Notes: generated by a model from the sequence alone, not told the origin. A stretch of DNA of 64,000 nt from Flavobacterium sp. SM15 (GCF_022012335.1 NZ_JAKLTO010000001.1:540844-604843), one strand, 5' to 3'; counted from the stretch's first letter, positions 26,056 through 35,429 are shown. Program-made: numbers and translations.

Positions 26056-26470
26056 GATACTTTCTCTTGATGAGCTATATCAAATACTACAATTGCGCTC
26101 AGAAGTGTTTGTAGTGGAGCAAAATTGCGTTTATCAGGACATAGACGGAAAAGATTCAAAAGCACTACATGTTTTAGGAACTTATGAAGGTGTTTTAGTG
26201 GCGTATGCCCGCTTGTTTGCCCCAGGAGCTTATTTTGATCAGGCTTCGATAGGACGTGTGATCATAAAGCAGGTTTATCGCGATAAAAAATGGGGTCACG
26301 ATTTAATTCGGGAATCGATAAAAGGAATTCAAGAGCACTTTGGTCAAACGAACATCACAATCTCTGCCCAACTTTATTTGCAGAAATTTTATGAAAGCCA
26401 CGGCTTTGTACAAACCAGCGCCATGTACCTCGAAGATGACATCCCACACATCGAAATGAAAAAAAGCTAG
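26024..26470 (+). CDS. elaA: ElaA-type GNAT family N-acetyltransferase
   Basis: The 148-residue protein starts MEPKFEIKPFKILSLDEL. LRSEVFVVEQNCVYQDIDG matches the ElaA entry motif, and ASIGRVIIKQVYRDKKWGHDLI is the acetyl-CoA-binding motif A (Q/R-x-x-G/A-like). QLYLQKFYESHGF and the closing YLEDDIPHIEM are also ElaA-like. It should acetylate a small molecule or protein amine; the substrate is unknown. It overlaps the DUF4837 gene by 32 bases, suggesting translational coupling, and converges on the ompA genes. Confidence 0.88.
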   Translation: MEPKFEIKPFKILSLDELYQILQLRSEVFVVEQNCVYQDIDGKDSKALHVLGTYEGVLVAYARLFAPGAYFDQASIGRVIIKQVYRDKKWGHDLIRESIKGIQEHFGQTNITISAQLYLQKFYESHGFVQTSAMYLEDDIPHIEMKKS

Positions 26471-26471
26471 T

Positions 26472-27368
26472 TTAATCGATGCTGGTAATGGAAATTTCCA
26501 CGCGTTTGTTGTTGCGTTCTTTTTCTCCTTCCAAAGGGAAATCACGGCCATAGCCTTTATAAGTCATGCGACTTTCCGGAATTCCGTTGGCTTTCAGGTA
26601 GGCGAAAATTGCTTTAGCACGGGCTTCGGATAAGTTGTTGATTCCGGTATCTTCGTCTACGGCATCACGAAAATAATCGGTGTCTATGCAGCACACATGG
26701 CCTTGGATTTCAAATTTAAAATTAGGATTGTTTCGAAGTTCGTTCAGTAATTTGTCCAGCTGTTTTTCCGATTTTCGAAGTAAAACGGCGCGGCCTCCTT
26801 CAAAATACAATTCTTTAAGTTTGATGATATCACCCACTTTTAGCGGCTTGTCTTCAAAAGTTTTTAAACGAAGCTGACGGCTGGCCACTTCAATTTTTGA
26901 AGGCAAAGAATCTTTTGGTTTGCTTAAGTCGATGTAATCGTTGTGAAAGTATTCCAGATAAACATCCACACGGCGGTTAAGCTGACGGGTTGCATCGAGT
27001 TCGTCGTCGCTTAGTTTTAGCTCGGTAATACGCAAATCGATTTTCCCTTTTCCTTCCACGTTTTTCTGCTTGGAGGCAATTTCCTGAAGGATGTCTTCAA
27101 CGGTTTTGGCGCGGCGTTGGGAAAGCAAACGGTTGTATTCTATTGAACCACGATCGTCACAAAACCCTTCCAGCCCAATGGAGAGGATCACAATATTTCC
27201 AAGGCTTTTTACGTACTCTTTCAGTTTCTGGTCTTCGGCATCGGTGAGTTTGTGCTTGTCGAAATCGAAATACACCGAATACTTATCCATTTTTACCTGA
27301 GTTAATTCCTCCTGTGAATAACCCAAGGCAAAGGCAAGTAAAAAAAGTAGCGTAAAAAGTTGCTTCAT
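26472..27368 (-). CDS. Double OmpA-domain outer-membrane/periplasmic protein (copy 1)
   Basis: A signal peptide (residues 1-18) is followed by two OmpA-like domains. The first has YSVYFDFDKHKLTDAED and GFCDDRGSIEYNRLLSQRRA. The second, from about residue 190, has GHVCCIDTDYFRDAVDED and ends RMTYKGYGRDFPLEGEKERN followed by NKRVEISIT. Both retain the D and R used to bind peptidoglycan. There is no beta-barrel region. It is the last gene of a kup-ompA-ompA run, 6 bases from its paralogue. Probable role: periplasmic wall attachment; partner unknown. Confidence 0.85.
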   Translation of the reverse strand: MKQLFTLLFLLAFALGYSQEELTQVKMDKYSVYFDFDKHKLTDAEDQKLKEYVKSLGNIVILSIGLEGFCDDRGSIEYNRLLSQRRAKTVEDILQEIASKQKNVEGKGKIDLRITELKLSDDELDATRQLNRRVDVYLEYFHNDYIDLSKPKDSLPSKIEVASRQLRLKTFEDKPLKVGDIIKLKELYFEGGRAVLLRKSEKQLDKLLNELRNNPNFKFEIQGHVCCIDTDYFRDAVDEDTGINNLSEARAKAIFAYLKANGIPESRMTYKGYGRDFPLEGEKERNNKRVEISITSID

Positions 27369-27374
27369 AAGCCG

Positions 27375-28187
27375 TTATATTTTGGTGATGACTAATTCTA
27401 CTCTTCGGTCCTGATCGGGTCCGTTACCAAGAGGACGCGTGTTTCCGTAGCCTTTAAAAGTCATTCTTTTTTTATCGATTCGTTTGTTGATCAAATACTT
27501 GTAAACGGTTTCGGCGCGGTTGATGGAAAGCATCCTTTTTCGGGTGTCTTTATCAATGGCTTCTTTTTGAAAGGTAGGGGTACAACAAATGTGGCCCTGA
27601 ATTTCGAATTCAATGTTTTTATACTTCTGAAGCAGTTTGGACACGCGTTCCAATTCCTGCTTTGATTTGAAAGTAAGCTTGCTGCTGCCGTTGTCGAATA
27701 AGATCTTATCCAGATAAATACGGTCGCCCACAATCAAATCTTTCTTCAAATCTTTATAAACTCCGGGCACCGGTTTAGGAGGAATCGGTTTGAAATTCAT
27801 TACTACATCCACGCGGCGGTTTTTCTGGCGTACTTCGGGTAGGTTTTCTACGATATCATCATCAATTAAGATACGTCCTTTACCCTCGATGGTCACAATG
27901 ATTTTATTTTTAACCCCTTTTTCAATGAGTTTGTTTTTGATGGTATTTGCCCGGTCGTTGGACAGTTTGTAATTGTAGGCGTCTTTTCCACGGTCGTCGC
28001 AATAACCGAAAATTTGAACACTTTCTATTCTTGAAGTGTCTACAGAGGTAACGAAGGCCACGACATCATTGGCTTTTTTCTCGTCAAGGTTGAACTTGTC
28101 AAACTCGAAATAAACGGAATGCACTACCTCTTCCTGCGCGGAGATCAGGTTGGCAAATAATAACAAAAGGTAAAAAACTCTTTTCAT
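27375..28187 (-). CDS. Double OmpA-domain outer-membrane/periplasmic protein (copy 2)
   Basis: A paralogue of its downstream neighbour. Signal peptide MKRVFYLLLLFANLISAQ, then VHSVYFEFDKFNLDEKKA and GYCDDRGKDAYNYKLSNDRA, and a second domain with IEFEIQGHICCTPTFQKEA and MTFKGYGNTRPLGNGPDQD followed by RRVELVIT. Both copies carry an unusual CC in the second domain's GH-x-CC segment. It starts one base after the kup stop on the same strand, so kup and both ompA genes are probably one transcript. Presence of D/R pairs suggests peptidoglycan binding. Confidence 0.85.
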   Translation of the reverse strand: MKRVFYLLLLFANLISAQEEVVHSVYFEFDKFNLDEKKANDVVAFVTSVDTSRIESVQIFGYCDDRGKDAYNYKLSNDRANTIKNKLIEKGVKNKIIVTIEGKGRILIDDDIVENLPEVRQKNRRVDVVMNFKPIPPKPVPGVYKDLKKDLIVGDRIYLDKILFDNGSSKLTFKSKQELERVSKLLQKYKNIEFEIQGHICCTPTFQKEAIDKDTRKRMLSINRAETVYKYLINKRIDKKRMTFKGYGNTRPLGNGPDQDRRVELVITKI

Positions 28188-28188
28188 C

Positions 28189-30174
28189 TTAATGATGGCT
28201 ACGGTCTTTGATTCGGTGTAAATTAATTTCTCCCGGCGGATGGATCAAAATCGGGTACTGTTCCACTTTTACGGAACTGCTGTCCAGACCAAAGGCCTGT
28301 TCTTCCGACAAACTGATTTTCTTCAGGAAATAGTAAAGATCTAAAATAATTCGTTCATACCAAGGGAAATCGTTATCGTAGGATAAAAATTTCTCAATAA
28401 GTACAAATTTAAAATCGCCAATGACGTTGTTTCGGTTTAAAGATTCGTAACGACTGGTAATATCTACTTCGCCATTTTTTACCATGTCCTGTACTACTTT
28501 TTTGAACAACAGGTTAATACGAGGTGCCACACGGAAGCCCAAATAGAAATCCACACGAATAATGTCGTCTTTTACCAAATCACGTACGCGGTATTCCATT
28601 TCATACGGTTCGTCGGTTACGTTTACGTGAACAAACCAGTAAATGTCAGCTCGTTTTGGACGTTTCTGTAAGATCGAATACACGATTTTAGATTCTATTT
28701 CATCGCCGTGGTTGGCATTGGTAAGGTATACTAAGTGCGTTGCGTATTTCGGGATGGACAAATCGTTGCTCAAATCGGAAATAACTTTTTTGAACGCATC
28801 GAGTTTTACAAACTCGGTATATTCCCTTCTGATTTTTTTCGCGGTGAACCAAACCACCATGATAAAGGCCAGTAATCCGGCGATAAACACCGAAACGTAA
28901 CCTCCGTGAGGGAATTTGTCGATATTGGCGATAAAGAACGAAATTTCGATCGATAAATAGGTTAACAGTACTAAAATGATCAGGAACGGGTTGTAGCGTT
29001 TCAGTACCATGAAGAAACCAAGTAAAATTGTGGTCATGATCATACACAGTACAATAGCTAAACCGTAAGCGGCTTCCATGTTTCCGGATTCTTCAAAGTG
29101 CACTACGATAAACACACAGCCTAAGAATAACAACCAGTTGATCGATGGAATGTACAATTGACCTTTTAATTCGGTAGGGTATTTTACACGCACTTTTGGC
29201 CAGAAATTCAGGCGCATTGCTTCGGAAATCAAAGTAAACGAACCACTGATTAAGGCCTGAGAAGCAATAACCGCCGCAGAGGTGGCAATGGCAATTCCGA
29301 AGGGTAAAAACCAATCCGGCATTACCAGATAGAACGGGTTTCCGGGGTTGCTTGCGTTTCCGCTTAACTGGGTTAAAGTTTGCCCTTCATGAGCGATCAG
29401 GTAGGCACCTTGTCCGAAATAGTTGATCACCAACATGGTCTTTACAAAAATCCAGCTGATGCGAATGTTCTGAATACCGCAATGCCCTAAATCACTATAC
29501 AAAGCTTCGGCTCCGGTAGTACAAAGGAATACGTAACCTAAAACATAAAATCCTTCGTGGTGAATTTGCAGTAGATGTATTGCATAGTAGGGGTTCAACG
29601 CTTTAAGAACCGAAATGTTCCCTACCAAATGGATCGCTCCCAAAGTTCCCAACATCCCGAACCAAAGCAACATCATCGGGCCGAAAAATTTCCCGACAAA
29701 TTTGGTTCCGAAACGCTGAATAAAGAACAGGATGAATAAAATACCGATGATGATCGGGATGGTGTTCAGTTCCGGGTTATAGGTTTTTAACCCTTCAATA
29801 GCCGAAGCCACAGAAATCGGCGGAGTGATGATTCCATCGGCCAATAAGGCACTTCCCCCAATGATGGCCGGAACTATCAGCCATTTTTTCTTCAGTTTTT
29901 TTACCAGGGTGTACAGCGAGAAAATACCGCCTTCCCCTTTATTGTCTGCGCGAAGCGTTAAAACAACATATTTTAAAGTAGTCTGTAAAGTCAGGGTCCA
30001 GAAAATACAGGAAATCGCGCCGAGTATGATGTCGTGGTCGATGGCCTGTTTGCCGACGATGGCTTTCATTACGTAAAGCGGAGATGTACCAATATCTCCG
30101 TAAATAATTCCTAAGGTTACAATTAAACCGCCTAACGTTAGTTTGTTAAGGTGGTTACCGCTGTGTGAACTCAC
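28189..30174 (-). CDS. kup: Low-affinity potassium transporter Kup
   Basis: KUP/HAK/KT family proton-coupled K+ importer. The N-terminus has LGIIYGDIGTSPLYVMKAI, the family signature, followed by TTLKYVVLTLRADNKGEGGIF and about twelve membrane helices to about residue 430, then a cytoplasmic C-terminal domain (about residues 440-661). FGTKFVGKFFGPMMLLWF and YLALFL-like helices match Kup. Length 661 is normal. It is first in a run with two double-OmpA genes, which is an unusual partnership for a potassium transporter. A -7 box lies upstream. Confidence 0.95.
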   Translation of the reverse strand: MSSHSGNHLNKLTLGGLIVTLGIIYGDIGTSPLYVMKAIVGKQAIDHDIILGAISCIFWTLTLQTTLKYVVLTLRADNKGEGGIFSLYTLVKKLKKKWLIVPAIIGGSALLADGIITPPISVASAIEGLKTYNPELNTIPIIIGILFILFFIQRFGTKFVGKFFGPMMLLWFGMLGTLGAIHLVGNISVLKALNPYYAIHLLQIHHEGFYVLGYVFLCTTGAEALYSDLGHCGIQNIRISWIFVKTMLVINYFGQGAYLIAHEGQTLTQLSGNASNPGNPFYLVMPDWFLPFGIAIATSAAVIASQALISGSFTLISEAMRLNFWPKVRVKYPTELKGQLYIPSINWLLFLGCVFIVVHFEESGNMEAAYGLAIVLCMIMTTILLGFFMVLKRYNPFLIILVLLTYLSIEISFFIANIDKFPHGGYVSVFIAGLLAFIMVVWFTAKKIRREYTEFVKLDAFKKVISDLSNDLSIPKYATHLVYLTNANHGDEIESKIVYSILQKRPKRADIYWFVHVNVTDEPYEMEYRVRDLVKDDIIRVDFYLGFRVAPRINLLFKKVVQDMVKNGEVDITSRYESLNRNNVIGDFKFVLIEKFLSYDNDFPWYERIILDLYYFLKKISLSEEQAFGLDSSSVKVEQYPILIHPPGEINLHRIKDRSHH

Positions 30175-30197
30175 TTTTTTTGAAAATTTAATAATGA

Positions 30198-30205
30198 CAA
30201 AATTA
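30198..30205 (-). promoter_or_regulatory. Candidate -7 box for kup operon
   Basis: Minus-strand TAATTTTG fits TAnnTTTG, 23 bases upstream of the kup start. Confidence 0.4.
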
Positions 30206-30244
30206 TCATAAAAAACATAGCAGAAGTTAAAATCCGTGTGAAAT

Positions 30245-31885
30245 TTAGTTTTTCAGAATTTTATTATATTCTACCGTGTTGTTTAAGATGGAGGAAGCCT
30301 TGGTAATTTCAGGATTACTGGTGGTGTAATACTGGTACAAACCTTCGCGGTATTGGTAACGTTTGATGATTTCGTCCAACAGCAAATTTTTGATTTCCTC
30401 TTTATTTTTGTCTAATGCTTTTTCTTCGGTACGTTGCAGTGCGGCAAGCAATTGCTGGTATTCGGTAGCGATGCTTTCATCAATTTTTTCTTTTTTAGCT
30501 ACAGCGAGTGTGTTTTTTAAAGCTACTTCGGTTTCTGTATCTAACTGGAAATTTTCTTTCTTTAAAAAAGCCTTGAAGTTGGTAAAATCCTGATCGGTAA
30601 CAGTTGGAATTTTAGTGCCAAGATTTGGATTTTTGTAATAATACTCCGTTGCAAAATTGAAAATACCGTCTCCTTTTACCAAAGCAGCCGCGATGCTACT
30701 TTGTTTGGCTTCTTCCATTTCGATATCCGGTTGAATTCCACCGCCATCGTATACCGTTCTTCCTTTTTTGGTTTTGAACGCGTTGTAGTTTTTGGCTTCG
30801 GTACGGGTAGCTTTTCCGTTTTTGTCTTTATGCGAATAGTCCAACGCCTGAATACAGCGTCCCGAAGGGGTGTAGTATCTAGAAATCGTCACTTTTACCT
30901 GAGTTCCGTAAGATAAATCCAAAGGACGTTGCACTAAACCTTTTCCAAAACTACGCGCGCCAACTATAACAGCACGATCTAAGTCCTGAAGGGCTCCGGC
31001 TACAATTTCAGAAGCGGATGCACTTTTTCCGTCTACCAATACGGCCAGCGGAATGTCGAGATCAATTGGTGCTTTTTGGGTTTTATAGGTATTGTTGTGT
31101 TTTTCGTTTTTCGATTTGGTGGTTACAATGATTTCATTTTGAGGTACAAACAAGTTACAGATGTTCACCGCCTCGTGCAACAAACCGCCCGGATTACCTC
31201 GCAAATCCAGAACAATTTTAGTGGCACCATCGGTTTTCAGTTTCAAAAGCGCTTCTTTCACTTCTGAGGAAGCCTTGGCGTTGAACTGGGAAAGCACAAT
31301 GTAGCCCGTAGTTTTGTCGGACAGCATCGAATAAAACGGAACGGCTTTCACATCGACTTCGTCTAAAACAATCTGAGCCGAAAGCAATTTGCCCTGACGT
31401 TTGTATTTGATATCAACTTTTGTGTTTTTGGCACCGCGCAAAAGGGTTCCGGCATCTTCTTTAAAATCCACCAGATTTACATCGCCAATCTGAACAATTT
31501 CGTCACCAGCTTTAAGCCCTGCTTTGTCGGCCGGAAAGTTTTTGTAGGGTTCCACAATAATCAGGCGACCTTCTTTGCGGCTAATCATCGCGCCAATACC
31601 GGTGTACTCTCCTGAGGAATTGATTTTGAAACGCACCACGTCCTGTTCGTTGAAATAGTTGGTGTACGGATCCAAATCGGCAAGCATGCTTTTAATGGCT
31701 TTGTCCATCATTTCGCCCGGATTCACTTCATCTACGTAATTCTGGTTTACGGTTTTGAACATGGTGGTAAAAATCTCGAGCTGCTTGGCAATTTCAAAGA
31801 AATCCTGCTGAAAGCTCACGCCCACAAACAGAAAACTTCCTGCAAGTACCGGGACAACATATCTTTTTTTGAAGTAGGAAAACAT
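30245..31885 (-). CDS. S41 family C-terminal processing peptidase (CtpA/Prc-like)
   Basis: Residues 1-25 form a signal or anchor helix. A PDZ domain at about 85-165 (EYTGIGAMISRKEGRLIIVE, LKAGDEIVQIGD) is followed by the S41 protease core. Catalytic Ser is in GKSASASEIVAGAL (about residue 288) and Lys in GARSFGKGLVQ (about 315), with LRGNPGGLL before them. A helical C-terminal tail follows. It cuts C-terminal ends of envelope proteins. It starts 2 bases after the DUF4349 stop and is probably co-transcribed with that gene and rnpA. Confidence 0.92.
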   Translation of the reverse strand: MFSYFKKRYVVPVLAGSFLFVGVSFQQDFFEIAKQLEIFTTMFKTVNQNYVDEVNPGEMMDKAIKSMLADLDPYTNYFNEQDVVRFKINSSGEYTGIGAMISRKEGRLIIVEPYKNFPADKAGLKAGDEIVQIGDVNLVDFKEDAGTLLRGAKNTKVDIKYKRQGKLLSAQIVLDEVDVKAVPFYSMLSDKTTGYIVLSQFNAKASSEVKEALLKLKTDGATKIVLDLRGNPGGLLHEAVNICNLFVPQNEIIVTTKSKNEKHNNTYKTQKAPIDLDIPLAVLVDGKSASASEIVAGALQDLDRAVIVGARSFGKGLVQRPLDLSYGTQVKVTISRYYTPSGRCIQALDYSHKDKNGKATRTEAKNYNAFKTKKGRTVYDGGGIQPDIEMEEAKQSSIAAALVKGDGIFNFATEYYYKNPNLGTKIPTVTDQDFTNFKAFLKKENFQLDTETEVALKNTLAVAKKEKIDESIATEYQQLLAALQRTEEKALDKNKEEIKNLLLDEIIKRYQYREGLYQYYTTSNPEITKASSILNNTVEYNKILKN

Positions 31886-31887
31886 GG

Positions 31888-32751
31888 TTAAGTCGTTTTT
31901 TTCTTAAATCTTCTTCGGATGAACAGTATCATCACCACGAAAATAAGAATAAAAGGCCAAATGTGCAGTAAACCAAGCAAGAAAGTTGCCAGGTTGTTGC
32001 CTCCGGATTTGACTGCGTTCCACATTTTTGTGAAATAGGAAACCATAGCACCGCTTTCCGATGGGTTGTTGGTGTACATTTCCAAATGAACCGTGCTTAG
32101 GGAAACCTGATTTTGCAGATACTTCAAACGGCCTTCTTTGGCTTCGATTTCCTCGCGGATGGCAGAGAGTTCCTTTTCAATTTCCAGCATTTCCGAAACC
32201 TTTGTGGCTTTGTTCAGCAGTTCGAAATAACGCTTTTCCAAAACTCTTTTGGCGTTGAGGCGCGCTTGAACATCGATGTATTCTTCGGTAACATCCTGTG
32301 CTGAAATTTCCTTGCGGTCAAAATGTTTTACACCTTGACTTATGGCGGCGATAAAAACCTCGAAGGAAGCGCTGGGAATGCGAACGGTGATGTTGCGGTA
32401 GGCCGATTCGTAATTCTTTCCCGAATCGTCGTTTTGGATGGTCGCTTTGTGCTTTAAAATTTCTTTTTGGATGCTGTAAAAAGAAGCGTTTAAGTCTGGA
32501 GTTTCAAAGCGTAACGTTGCGGTTCGGATGATTTTAGGCTGAAAAGTTATTTCTTTGGAACTGTCCCTGTCAGCATACGCGTCGCTAGTTTTGTCTTGCA
32601 AAGGCGTTACGATGAGGTTGTCTGAAGACTCTTCGGCTTCAGCTTCAACAACTTCAACGGCTGCATCTAAAGCCTCTTCTTGTTTGTGTTCGGCTTTTTT
32701 ACAAGCCAAAGGAAGCAGTAAGAGCGAAAAATAAAGGACTAGGGTTTTCAT
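31888..32751 (-). CDS. DUF4349 lipoprotein/membrane protein
   Basis: The lipoprotein-like start MKTLVLYFSLLLLPLACKKA has Cys at residue 17. A folded region (FQPKIIRTATLRFETPDLNA, then a beta-alpha ferredoxin-like segment) is followed by a coiled coil (KVSEMLEIEKELSAIREEI) and LKYLQNQVSLSTVHLEM. A single C-terminal membrane helix (PFILIFVVMILFI) ends in a basic tail. This is the DUF4349 layout. Function is unknown; the family is membrane-associated in many bacteria. It sits between rnpA and the S41 protease on the same strand. Confidence 0.82.
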   Translation of the reverse strand: MKTLVLYFSLLLLPLACKKAEHKQEEALDAAVEVVEAEAEESSDNLIVTPLQDKTSDAYADRDSSKEITFQPKIIRTATLRFETPDLNASFYSIQKEILKHKATIQNDDSGKNYESAYRNITVRIPSASFEVFIAAISQGVKHFDRKEISAQDVTEEYIDVQARLNAKRVLEKRYFELLNKATKVSEMLEIEKELSAIREEIEAKEGRLKYLQNQVSLSTVHLEMYTNNPSESGAMVSYFTKMWNAVKSGGNNLATFLLGLLHIWPFILIFVVMILFIRRRFKKKTT

Positions 32752-32813
32752 ACGCTTTTCGTTTTTTAGCTATAACGCAAAAGCGAAAACAAAAAGTGTT
32801 TTTTAATCAGAAA

Positions 32814-33197
32814 TTATTGCTTTTCTGGTTTGATGGCCTCGCCAAATTTGGCAAACAGCTGAACGGTTTTCTCCTGTAGTTCCGCGTAGGAAAGTTTTTC
32901 CTTGGTTTGGTAGAAAAACATCATCGCGTAAGGCTGTTGCATTTGCTCCAAAAGTAGGCTTTTGTTCAGGCGGTAACACTCACGCAGCACGCGTTTGAAA
33001 TAATTGCGGTCGGCAGCTTTTTTGAAGTACTTTTTGGAAACGGAAACCCCGAATTTGATTGTCTGATCGTTTTGGTCAGAAATCGGAACATATACCAGAC
33101 GCAAAGGGTATTTCGATACCGATTTTCCTTCGGAAAACAGTAAGTCGATAGTAGTTCTGCTTTTGAGCTTTTCGTGTTTCGGGTAAGTATGCTTCAT
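32814..33197 (-). CDS. rnpA: Ribonuclease P protein component
   Basis: Protein subunit of RNase P, which trims 5' leaders of tRNA precursors. At 127 residues it has the normal size. The N-terminus KHEKLKSRTTIDLLFSEGKS and the signature KKYFKKAADRNYFKRVLRECYR (conserved R-N-x-x-K-R-x-L-R-E) identify it. In many bacteria rnpA sits next to rpmH near dnaA; here no rpmH is adjacent and the neighbours are DUF4349 and S41 genes. It has a -7 box upstream. Confidence 0.93.
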   Translation of the reverse strand: MKHTYPKHEKLKSRTTIDLLFSEGKSVSKYPLRLVYVPISDQNDQTIKFGVSVSKKYFKKAADRNYFKRVLRECYRLNKSLLLEQMQQPYAMMFFYQTKEKLSYAELQEKTVQLFAKFGEAIKPEKQ

Positions 33198-33205
33198 TTC
33201 TTGGG

Positions 33206-33213
33206 CAAAGGTA
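33206..33213 (-). promoter_or_regulatory. Candidate -7 box for rnpA
   Basis: Minus-strand TACCTTTG fits TAnnTTTG, 8 bases upstream of the start codon. Confidence 0.4.
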
Positions 33214-33291
33214 CGAAGCTTACGGTTAATTGGGGTAAAAAAACGGAAACACGTCGAGAATTTATTTCAGAAACCGACCAACTGCGCTTTA

Positions 33292-33915
33292 ATGGTTAAC
33301 TTTAAGTTGGAAAGGGATTGCTTTTTGATTGTACTGCTGCTTGTTAATTGCACATACGTTCACGCCCAAATAGGATGGTTTCGGCTCGGCTTTTGTTATG
33401 GTTTTGGGAGTGAATTCAACAATAGCGATTATACTTACCAAAACCGATATTTTAAGATTTCTACGGATTATCGTTTGAAAAAAGGTAAATTTTTAGATTA
33501 CGAATTAGTGGTTCAACCCGAAATAAATTTTTCCAAGCATCAACTTAAAAACCTTTATTTTATTACTCCCGAAGAACTGGATTATCAGCACAAACGGGAG
33601 GAATTTTCCAAGTTGAAAAACTTACACGAATACGTTTTGAATCTTGGGCTTCGGGTTCGAAAAGCAATTACTACAAAAAGCAGTATTTATCTTCTGGGAA
33701 GTGTTGGGCCAATGCTCATTGATACTGAAACCGAGCGTCTGTCTAAAGGATTTGCGTTTTCCGATGTCTTGACTTTAGGAGTTTCTTTTAAGGTTGAAAA
33801 ACTCAGCTTTGATATTAATGGAAATGTACGCCACACCTCTAACGGGGGTTTTCAAGGTTCTAATGCGGGTTTTAACACCTTTAACCTAGAGTTTGGCACT
33901 GCCTTTTCATTATAG
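33292..33915 (+). CDS. Acyloxyacyl hydrolase / PagL-like lipid A 3-O-deacylase family
   Basis: A signal peptide (about residues 1-25, ending VHAQ) is followed by an eight-strand outer-membrane barrel pattern. Near the C-terminus RHTSNGGFQGSNAGFN resembles the PagL motif: His181 and Ser183 have the H-x-S spacing, and Glu200 follows in FNLEFG. In Pseudomonas PagL the Glu is 12 after the Ser; here it is 17, so the catalytic triad is plausible, not proven. It would remove an acyl chain from lipid A in the outer membrane. Monocistronic; convergent with the T9SS protein. Confidence 0.65.
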   Translation: MVNFKLERDCFLIVLLLVNCTYVHAQIGWFRLGFCYGFGSEFNNSDYTYQNRYFKISTDYRLKKGKFLDYELVVQPEINFSKHQLKNLYFITPEELDYQHKREEFSKLKNLHEYVLNLGLRVRKAITTKSSIYLLGSVGPMLIDTETERLSKGFAFSDVLTLGVSFKVEKLSFDINGNVRHTSNGGFQGSNAGFNTFNLEFGTAFSL

Positions 33916-33948
33916 TGCAGGTAGATTTGGTAGCAGTGCCAACTTAGA

Positions 33949-35406
33949 TTATTGCTTTATTAGTATTTTCTTAGTGGCTTTTCCTTTTTGGGTGATAAGT
34001 TCCACATAATACGCACCTTCGGATTGACACTCTTTTAAATCAATTTTTTGAGCATTACCTTCACTTTTTTCTGACTTCAGTAATTTTCCTTCGGAAGAAT
34101 ACAGGTTGATTTGCTGTAGTTTCAAGCCTTGTTTTAAAGTTACAAAAACCTCATTGGTTGCCGGGTTTGGGTAAACCGAACAGTTGTTCATTACAAATTC
34201 GTTGGAAGATAATATGGCGGTCAAATCATAAACTTTAACCTGACCGGTGTAATTGGGGCCAAATTGGGGAGCACCAACCGCTAAACGAGTCCCATCATCA
34301 GACAAAGAAACGGAATGGCCAAAATTTTCGTAGGCTGCCGAACCCATTAGTGTTGTACCTAGCTGTGTCCAGTTATTGTCTGCGTAATGGAAGACGCTAA
34401 CACTTCCTGATTCTTCACCGTTGGTGTCGTTTCCTATGGCACCGATAGCTATTTTAGTTCCATCGGCTGAAAGATCAAGGCTTATGCCGAAGTTGTCTGT
34501 AGTTGATTCTCCTGTTAAGGCATTACCAAGTTGAACCCAATTCTGCCCGTTATAGCCAAAAACACGCACTTTTCCACTGGAATCATTGTTTTCTAAATCG
34601 GATAGAGCAATTTTAGTTCCATCGGAAGAAAGTTTAATTTCCCAGCCGGTACTGTATCCAATCATTTCAGGATAGATGTCGGTTCCCAATTGCTCCCAAC
34701 CAGTGCCGTTATAGTGGTAAATTTTCGTTTTTCCGGATTGTGTTTGTCCGGTGCATGTAGCTATTCTGCTGCCATCAGAAGAGATGGTAACGATCATAGG
34801 AATGGTATTTATACTTGAGTCCTGAACATCAATATCGGTTCCTGTTTGAACCCAGTCGTTACCGTCAAAACTATGAACGCGAACTCTGTTCTGATAGGAA
34901 GAATTGCCGAAATCTGTGGTTGAAGCGGTTACGATTCGTAATCCGTCCGATGACAAAGCTAGAGGACTAATTCCGGAATTGATTGAATTTTCTTGATTTA
35001 TATCTGATCCTAATTGTGACCATGTACCGCTATTGTAACTGTATACGCGATAACTCTTTAAATAATTTCCATTTCCTGTGTAAAGATGTCGTTCAACGGC
35101 AAGCTTGGTTCCGTCAAGAGATAATGAAATCCCTTTTGAAATAACTCCACCATCATTTGTTATGTTGTTCCCAAAAGGAACCCAATTGCCATTTTCGAAA
35201 TGATAAACGCTTATGTGTTCGGTTTGGTTGTTGTTAAAGTGTTTAACCGCTACTTTACTTCCGTCCTTTGAAAGGGAAAGACACCAGCCTAAAGAGTTTT
35301 CCTGTTCCGTTCCGTTGATAGGGTTTCCTAATGATGTTTGAGCTTTTGCTCCAAGTAAGGAAACTATGGTAATAGCGCTAGTAAGAATTATCGATTTTGT
35401 ATTCAT
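33949..35406 (-). CDS. T9SS type A secreted beta-propeller-like protein
   Basis: A signal peptide (about 1-22) is followed by about seven repeats of roughly 50 residues, each with a SxDGxxxA core (LSKDGSKVAVKHF; LSADGTKIAIGAIGNDTNGE; LSDDGTRLAVGAPQ), resembling FG-GAP/WD40-like propeller blades. From about residue 405 is a T9SS type A sorting domain (CSVYPNPATNEVFVTLKQG...). It is therefore likely exported and anchored on the surface. No catalytic motif is seen. It has a -7 box and is separated from the M1 peptidase gene by a terminator. Confidence 0.82.
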   Translation of the reverse strand: MNTKSIILTSAITIVSLLGAKAQTSLGNPINGTEQENSLGWCLSLSKDGSKVAVKHFNNNQTEHISVYHFENGNWVPFGNNITNDGGVISKGISLSLDGTKLAVERHLYTGNGNYLKSYRVYSYNSGTWSQLGSDINQENSINSGISPLALSSDGLRIVTASTTDFGNSSYQNRVRVHSFDGNDWVQTGTDIDVQDSSINTIPMIVTISSDGSRIATCTGQTQSGKTKIYHYNGTGWEQLGTDIYPEMIGYSTGWEIKLSSDGTKIALSDLENNDSSGKVRVFGYNGQNWVQLGNALTGESTTDNFGISLDLSADGTKIAIGAIGNDTNGEESGSVSVFHYADNNWTQLGTTLMGSAAYENFGHSVSLSDDGTRLAVGAPQFGPNYTGQVKVYDLTAILSSNEFVMNNCSVYPNPATNEVFVTLKQGLKLQQINLYSSEGKLLKSEKSEGNAQKIDLKECQSEGAYYVELITQKGKATKKILIKQ

Positions 35407-35429
35407 TTTATAAACGATTAAAATTCTTA

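Noticed and set aside
32814..33197. rnpA as an origin marker
   Set aside because: rnpA is origin-linked with rpmH and dnaA in many bacteria, but neither is here and it lies over 20 kb from the parS cluster, so it was not used as evidence.
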